The notes under the pieces were generated by a model. It was not told where the DNA came from and made no database searches. It saw nothing but the letters and a program-made list of their open reading frames with translations. Both the position numbers and the translations under genes were made by a program. A stretch of DNA of 64,000 nt from Pseudomonas sp. UBA1879. GTDB taxonomy: Bacteria; Pseudomonadota; Gammaproteobacteria; Pseudomonadales; Pseudomonadaceae. Each line of letters starts with the position of its first letter. The stretch's first letter is position 1. Positions 59,102 through 64,000 of the stretch are shown here, one piece after another. The stretch covers positions 145,716-209,715 of the forward strand of contig NZ_DDHJ01000016.1 of assembly GCF_002338065.1 (NCBI RefSeq), read 5' to 3'.

Positions 59102-61084
59102 GTGATTGTTAGTCCATGTAATGCACCAAAGACCCCTGGCAAGCGCCTGCGTGGCGCCTTGTTGGCCGGGTCGGCTTTATTTTGTCTGTTCGGCGCCAGC
59201 CAGCTTTGGGCGTTCGATCTTGACGACGTGGCGACAAAGGCCAAAGAACTGGCCGGACAGAAATTCGTAGCCCCAAAGAGCAACCTTCCAGCGGAATTCC
59301 GCGACATGAAGTTTGCCGACTACCAGAAGATTCGCTTCTTGCAGGACAAGGCCGAATGGGCCGCTGACAAGACACCATTCAAAATTTCGTTCTATCACCA
59401 GGGCATGCACTTCGACACGCCGGTGAAGATCAACGAAGTCACCGCCACTTCGGTTAACGAGATCAAATACGATCCGAGCCGTTTCACCTTCGGTGACGTC
59501 AAGTTCGACCCCAAATCCACCGAAAACCTGGGCTATGCCGGTTTCCGCGTGTTGTACCCCATCAACAAAGACGACAAGCAAGACGAAATCATGACCATGC
59601 TGGGCGCGAGCTACTTCCGCGTTATCGGCAAGAATCAGGTTTACGGCCTGTCGGCCCGTGGCATGGCCATCGACACTGCTATGTCGTCGGGTGAAGAATT
59701 TCCACGTTTCACCGAGTTCTGGATCGAGAAGCCAAATCCGGATGACAACCATCTGGTGATCTTCGCGCTGTTGGATTCCCCTCGGGCCACCGGTGCTTAC
59801 AAACTGACATTGCGCCCGGGCACCAATACGTTGGTCGACGTGCAATCGCGCATGTACCTGCGTGAAAAGGTCGGCAAACTGGGCGTTGCGCCGCTGACCA
59901 GCATGTACTTGTTCGGCGCCAACCAGCCGTCGAAGGTCCTCAACTACCGTCGCGAGCTGCACGATTCCAGTGGTCTGTCGATTCAGGCAGCCAATGGCGA
60001 GTGGATCTGGCGTCCGCTGAATAACCCGAAACATCTGGCTGTCAGCAGCTTCTCGGTAGAGAACCCGCGCGGTTTCGGTCTGTTGCAGCGTGGCCGCAAC
60101 TTCAGCCACTACGAGGACCTGGACGACCGCTACGACAAACGTCCGAGTGCCTGGATCGAACCGAAAGGCGACTGGGGCAAGGGCACCGTGGATCTGGTAG
60201 AGATCCCGACCGCTGACGAAACCAACGACAACATCGTTGCGTTCTGGAAGCCTGAGACCCAGCCAGAGCCGGGTCAGCCGATCGACTTCAACTACCGTCT
60301 GCACTGGACCATGGATGAAGACTCCATTCACTCGCCTGATCTGGGCTGGGTCAAGCAGACCCTGCGTTCGACCGGTGACGTGAAGCAGTCCAATCTGATT
60401 CGTCAGCCTGATGGCAGCGTTGCCTACTTGGTGGACTTCGTTGGTCCGACCTTGGCCAAACTGGGTGAAGACCCGGCTATTCGGAGTCAGGTCACTACCG
60501 ACGACAACACCGAGTTGGTCGAAAACAACCTGCGTTACAACCCGGTCACCAAAGGCTGGCGTCTGACGCTGCGCCTGAAGGTCAAGGACTCGAACAAGAA
60601 CGTGGAACTGCGCGCTTACCTGCTGCGCGAGACCCCGGTCGAGCCTGGCAAGGAACCGGCACTTATTACCGCTGACAAATCAGACAAGAAGCCTGAGAAA
60701 AAAGCGGACGCCAAAGCAGCGGCTGTCGCCGCCGCGCCTAAAGACGAAAAAGCTGAAATCGTCAAAACCGATGCCGTGAAAGCCGGTGATGCGAAAGACG
60801 CCAAAGTGGCGAAGGCAGACGTCAAGGCCGAGGGCAAAGACGCGAAGGGCGACGCGGCCAAAGCTGATGCTGCCAAACCTGCCGACGCTGCGAAGGTCGC
60901 TGAAGCCAAGTCCGATGAGGCGTCCAAACCTGAAGCGGCTCTGGGCGACGCTGCCAAGGCCAACAAAGGTATCAAAGACACCACGCAGCCAGCGGTAGAG
61001 GCTGCATCCACCCAACAGGCTTCGGCGATGAATCAGCAGATTCTGACCGAGACCTGGAGCTACCAGTTGCCAGCCGATGAGTAA
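59102..61084 (+). CDS. opgG: glucan biosynthesis protein G
   Basis: 660 residues from GTG 59102 (GAGGG 6 nt upstream), giving the Pseudomonas OpgG start MIVSPCNAPKTPGKRLRGAL, a Sec signal ending about residue 38 (ASQLWA-FDL). Periplasmic OpgG domains follow (EFRDMKFADYQKIRFLQDKA, ASYFRVIGKNQVYGLSARGM, RGFGLLQRGRNFSHYEDLDD). Residues about 525-630 form a Lys/Ala/Asp-rich low-complexity insert before the conserved end LTETWSYQLPADE. Needed for osmoregulated periplasmic glucan synthesis with OpgH. Confidence 0.95.
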   Translation: MIVSPCNAPKTPGKRLRGALLAGSALFCLFGASQLWAFDLDDVATKAKELAGQKFVAPKSNLPAEFRDMKFADYQKIRFLQDKAEWAADKTPFKISFYHQGMHFDTPVKINEVTATSVNEIKYDPSRFTFGDVKFDPKSTENLGYAGFRVLYPINKDDKQDEIMTMLGASYFRVIGKNQVYGLSARGMAIDTAMSSGEEFPRFTEFWIEKPNPDDNHLVIFALLDSPRATGAYKLTLRPGTNTLVDVQSRMYLREKVGKLGVAPLTSMYLFGANQPSKVLNYRRELHDSSGLSIQAANGEWIWRPLNNPKHLAVSSFSVENPRGFGLLQRGRNFSHYEDLDDRYDKRPSAWIEPKGDWGKGTVDLVEIPTADETNDNIVAFWKPETQPEPGQPIDFNYRLHWTMDEDSIHSPDLGWVKQTLRSTGDVKQSNLIRQPDGSVAYLVDFVGPTLAKLGEDPAIRSQVTTDDNTELVENNLRYNPVTKGWRLTLRLKVKDSNKNVELRAYLLRETPVEPGKEPALITADKSDKKPEKKADAKAAAVAAAPKDEKAEIVKTDAVKAGDAKDAKVAKADVKAEGKDAKGDAAKADAAKPADAAKVAEAKSDEASKPEAALGDAAKANKGIKDTTQPAVEAASTQQASAMNQQILTETWSYQLPADE

Positions 61085-63665
61085 TTCACACGCCGTGCCT
61101 GAGTCTCTCGTTGAGTACCTTGCACATTTGCCGATGAGCGACGAGCAGCGGGCCGAACTGGCCAGCTGCACCTCGTTCGCTGAGCTGCACGAACGCCTTT
61201 CAGCGCAGCCCGTCACCGACACCGCCGAGGCCGCTCAGGCTTCGGTGGGCCGTCGCCTGACGCTGACCACCGCTGACGAGCTGCACGACGCGGAAATGCT
61301 GACGGTCGACGCCAGCGGTCGTGTGTGCCTGAAGGCGACGCCGCCGATTCGTCGTACCAAAGTTGTGCCTGAGCCATGGCGGACCAACGTCCTGCACCGT
61401 GGCTGGCGCCGTCTGACAGGTAAAACCAACCCGCCGAAACCGGCCAAGGACGATTTGCCGCGCGACTTGCCGAAGTCACGCTGGCGCACGGTCGGTTCGA
61501 TTCGCCGCTACATTCTGCTGATTCTCATGCTGGGCCAGACCATCGTCGCCGGCTTCTACATGAAAGGCATTCTGCCGTACCAAGGCTGGTCGCTGGTCTC
61601 GTTCGACGAAATCAGCCGTCAGACCTTGTGGCAAACCGCTGTTCAAGTCATGCCCTATGCGCTGCAGACCACCATTCTGCTGATGTTCGGGATCCTCTTC
61701 TGCTGGGTGTCTGCCGGTTTCTGGACCGCCCTGATGGGCTTTCTCGAATTGCTCACCGGGCGCGACAAATACCGCATTTCCGGCGCCAGCGCTGGTAATG
61801 AGCCGATCGAAGCGGGTGCCCGCACTGCGCTGGTGATGCCGATCTGTAACGAAGACGTGCCTCGGGTATTTGCCGGTCTGCGCGCGACGTTCGAGTCGGT
61901 CGCGGCCACCGGCGATCTGGACCGTTTCGACTTCTTCGTGTTGAGCGACACCAACGAAACCGACATCGCCGTTGCCGAGCAACAGGCGTGGCTGGACGTG
62001 TGCCGCGAGACCAGCGGCTTCGGCAGGATTTTCTACCGCCGTCGTCGTCGTCGTGTGAAACGCAAAAGCGGCAACCTCGACGACTTCTGCCGTCGCTGGG
62101 GCGGTGAATACCGTTACATGGTCGTGCTCGACGCCGACTCGGTGATGAGTGGCGAGTGCTTGACCAGCCTGGTGCGTTTGATGGAAGCGACCCCGGACGC
62201 CGGTATCATCCAGACCGCACCACGCGCATCAGGTATGGACACGCTGTACGCCCGCATGCAGCAGTTCGCCACCCGCGTGTATGGCCCGCTGTTCACCGCC
62301 GGCCTGCACTTTTGGCAGCTGGGCGAATCCCACTACTGGGGCCACAACGCGATCATCCGCATGAAGCCGTTCATCGAGCATTGTGCGTTGGCGCCTTTGC
62401 CCGGGAAGGGCGCGTTCGCGGGTGCGATTCTGTCCCACGACTTCGTCGAAGCCGCGCTGATGCGCCGCGCGGGTTGGGGCGTGTGGATTGCTTACGATCT
62501 GCCGGGCAGCTACGAAGAACTGCCGCCCAACTTGCTGGACGAACTCAAGCGCGACCGTCGCTGGTGCCACGGTAACCTGATGAACTTCCGGCTGTTCCTG
62601 GTCAAAGGCATGCACCCAGTGCATCGGGCAGTGTTCCTGACGGGCGTCATGTCGTACTTGTCCGCGCCACTGTGGTTCCTGTTCTTGGTGTTGTCGACAG
62701 CATTGCTGGCGGTCAACACATTGATGGAGCCGACCTACTTCCTGGAGCCACGTCAGCTTTATCCGCTATGGCCACAATGGCATCCGGAGAAGGCCGTTGC
62801 GCTGTTCTCGACCACCATCGTGCTGTTGTTCCTGCCTAAGCTGCTCAGTGTCATCCTGATTTGGGCTAAAGGCGCAACAGGTTACGGCGGTCGGATCAAA
62901 GTCACGCTGTCGATGCTCCTGGAAATGCTGTTCTCGATGCTGCTGGCGCCGGTACGGATGATCTTCCACACCCGCTTCGTGCTGGCCGCGTTCCTCGGCT
63001 GGGCCGCAACCTGGAACTCTCCGCAGCGCGACGACGACTCCACGCCGTGGAGCGAAGCGGTCAAGCGCCATGGTCCGCAAACCTTGCTGGGCTTCGCATG
63101 GGCATTGCTGGTGGCTTGGCTGAACCCAAGCTTCCTGTGGTGGCTGGTGCCGATCGTCGGTTCGCTGATGCTGTCGATTCCGGTCTCGGTGATTTCCAGC
63201 CGCACCAATCTTGGCCTGAAGGCGAAAGATGAGAGCCTGTTCCTGATCCCGGAAGAGCACACGCCGCCGCAAGAATTGGTGTCTACCGACCAATACACCC
63301 ATGAGAACCGCTGGCACGCGCTGCACGATGGCTTCATTCGCGCGGTGGTCGATCCTCAGCAAAACGCCCTGGCCTGTGCACTGGCTACGTCGCGTCACCT
63401 TAAGGCAGAGCCGATTGAGTGGATGCGTGTCGAGCGGGTTCGTCATGCGATCAAAGGCGGCCCTGAGCACCTGAACAACCACGAGCGCTTGCAGTTGTTA
63501 AGCGATCCGGTTGCGCTGGCGCGCTTGCACGAAGCAGTCTGGGCGGAAGGCAACGAGGCATGGCTCGAAGCGTGGCGAGCGTCGGTCAAGGCCGATCCTC
63601 ATGCGCCGCTGCTGCCGTTGCAGCCCGCGACCCACCTGAATGCGCCGTCGCTGGCCAATGCCTGA
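61077..63665 (+). CDS. opgH: glucans biosynthesis glucosyltransferase H
   Basis: 862 residues, overlapping opgG by 8 nt. A cytosolic N-terminus, about eight membrane helices and a GT2 domain between helices: TALVMPICNEDVPRVFAGLR (about residue 250), the metal-binding VLDADSVMSG, and the RDRRWCHGN box (about 495) corresponding to Q/R-x-x-RW. Polymerises UDP-glucose into beta-1,2-glucan backbones at the inner membrane. The C-terminal cytosolic tail is about 180 residues. Confidence 0.96.
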   Translation: MSNSHAVPESLVEYLAHLPMSDEQRAELASCTSFAELHERLSAQPVTDTAEAAQASVGRRLTLTTADELHDAEMLTVDASGRVCLKATPPIRRTKVVPEPWRTNVLHRGWRRLTGKTNPPKPAKDDLPRDLPKSRWRTVGSIRRYILLILMLGQTIVAGFYMKGILPYQGWSLVSFDEISRQTLWQTAVQVMPYALQTTILLMFGILFCWVSAGFWTALMGFLELLTGRDKYRISGASAGNEPIEAGARTALVMPICNEDVPRVFAGLRATFESVAATGDLDRFDFFVLSDTNETDIAVAEQQAWLDVCRETSGFGRIFYRRRRRRVKRKSGNLDDFCRRWGGEYRYMVVLDADSVMSGECLTSLVRLMEATPDAGIIQTAPRASGMDTLYARMQQFATRVYGPLFTAGLHFWQLGESHYWGHNAIIRMKPFIEHCALAPLPGKGAFAGAILSHDFVEAALMRRAGWGVWIAYDLPGSYEELPPNLLDELKRDRRWCHGNLMNFRLFLVKGMHPVHRAVFLTGVMSYLSAPLWFLFLVLSTALLAVNTLMEPTYFLEPRQLYPLWPQWHPEKAVALFSTTIVLLFLPKLLSVILIWAKGATGYGGRIKVTLSMLLEMLFSMLLAPVRMIFHTRFVLAAFLGWAATWNSPQRDDDSTPWSEAVKRHGPQTLLGFAWALLVAWLNPSFLWWLVPIVGSLMLSIPVSVISSRTNLGLKAKDESLFLIPEEHTPPQELVSTDQYTHENRWHALHDGFIRAVVDPQQNALACALATSRHLKAEPIEWMRVERVRHAIKGGPEHLNNHERLQLLSDPVALARLHEAVWAEGNEAWLEAWRASVKADPHAPLLPLQPATHLNAPSLANA

Positions 63666-63682
63666 TTGACGCAGTCGGGACA

Positions 63683-63723
63683 AAAAAAGCGCCGCCTTAG
63701 ACTGATCTTCGGCGGCGTTTTTG
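63683..63723 (+). terminator. intrinsic terminator of opgGH
   Basis: A-run, CGCCGCC (63690-63696), 14-nt loop, GGCGGCG (63711-63717), then TTTTTG. It starts about 17 nt past the opgH stop. Confidence 0.9.
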
Positions 63724-63763
63724 TCTGTGTGTGAACAGGTACAACCTCCAGCAGCCGCAGTTC

Positions 63764-63853
63764 CTGTAGGCGTAAGCTTGCTCGCGAGGCGTCCTGTCAG
63801 CTGTCCCAGTGTTGACCGACCTGCCGTCATCGCGAGCAAGCTCACTCCTACAG
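63764..63853. repeat. REP pair, family B
   Basis: CTGTAGGCGTAAGCTTGCTC with GCGA and the complement ATCGCGAGCAAGCTCACTCC with TACAG. Downstream of the opgGH terminator. Confidence 0.88.
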
Positions 63854-63889
63854 AGAGGGGCGGCCCCTGTAGACATTGCGGCCAGCCAA

Positions 63890-64000
63890 CCTGTAGGCAC
63901 GTGGCTTGTCCCGTGATCTGCCGGGAACCGACAGCAAACAGGCTTATGAGATGTGTCTGATACTCCGTAACTTCCCGTGGGAGTGAGCCAACTGTCTTTA
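63890..64000. repeat. partial REP, family D, running out of the window
   Basis: CCTGTAGGCACGTGGCTTGT with CCCGTGATC starts at 63890; the expected complementary arm is not reached before the end. No gene is seen in 63857-64000. Confidence 0.6.

Overview
The window is chromosomal DNA from a fluorescent-group Pseudomonas (Gammaproteobacteria). This rests on GC-rich codon use, several Pseudomonas-type REP/BIME repeat families in the gaps, and gene neighbourhoods I know from P. aeruginosa and P. fluorescens: metK-regulator-tkt-epd-pgk-fba, cdhABC/cdhR, dgcAB-etfAB, gbcA/gbcB and opgGH. No rRNA, tRNA, CRISPR array, prophage or insertion sequence was seen. Functions are read from recognised families and motifs; no database search was run.

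Layout. 0-5.3 kb: the end of an acyl-CoA thioesterase gene, then a minus-strand acid-sugar (L-threonate) operon ltnD-otnK-otnC-otnI preceded by a DeoR-type regulator; the product is dihydroxyacetone phosphate. 5.5-10.3 kb: EamA transporter, MAPEG protein, cytochrome c' lipoprotein, DUF1090 protein, DNA ligase LigB and a LysE exporter. 10.4-18.1 kb: one very large Tc-toxin A-subunit gene with no B or C partner and an unusual TolA-like Ala/Lys tail. 18.3-27.1 kb: metK with an ArsR-methyltransferase fusion regulator and a strong palindromic operator, then tkt, epd, pgk, two small lipoproteins and fba (pentose phosphate, vitamin B6 and lower glycolysis/gluconeogenesis).

27.2-45.5 kb is a quaternary-amine catabolic region. 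CdhA, CdhC and CdhB turn L-carnitine into glycine betaine, under CdhR. GbcA/GbcB demethylate glycine betaine to dimethylglycine, and DgcA/DgcB with a dedicated EtfA/EtfB pair take it to sarcosine. An AAA ATPase, a DUF3010 protein, an LprI-like protein, a dipeptidase and a DUF5943 protein are interspersed. Between etfB and gbcA lies a gene-poor, AT-richer kilobase holding four diverged copies of an element, each with a perfect DnaA box; more DnaA boxes lie in the adjoining etf genes.

45.6-64 kb: a chemoreceptor behind a candidate sigma-28 promoter, a second ZapA-type pair, fbp, a DUF3999-DUF2339 pair, a REP cluster, glgP, pip, dtd and the osmoregulated periplasmic glucan operon opgGH.

The observations I would follow first are the DnaA-box cluster (40.1-42.6 kb), the orphan TcA with its TolA-like tail, and the 28-bp palindrome controlling the metK operon and possibly tkt.
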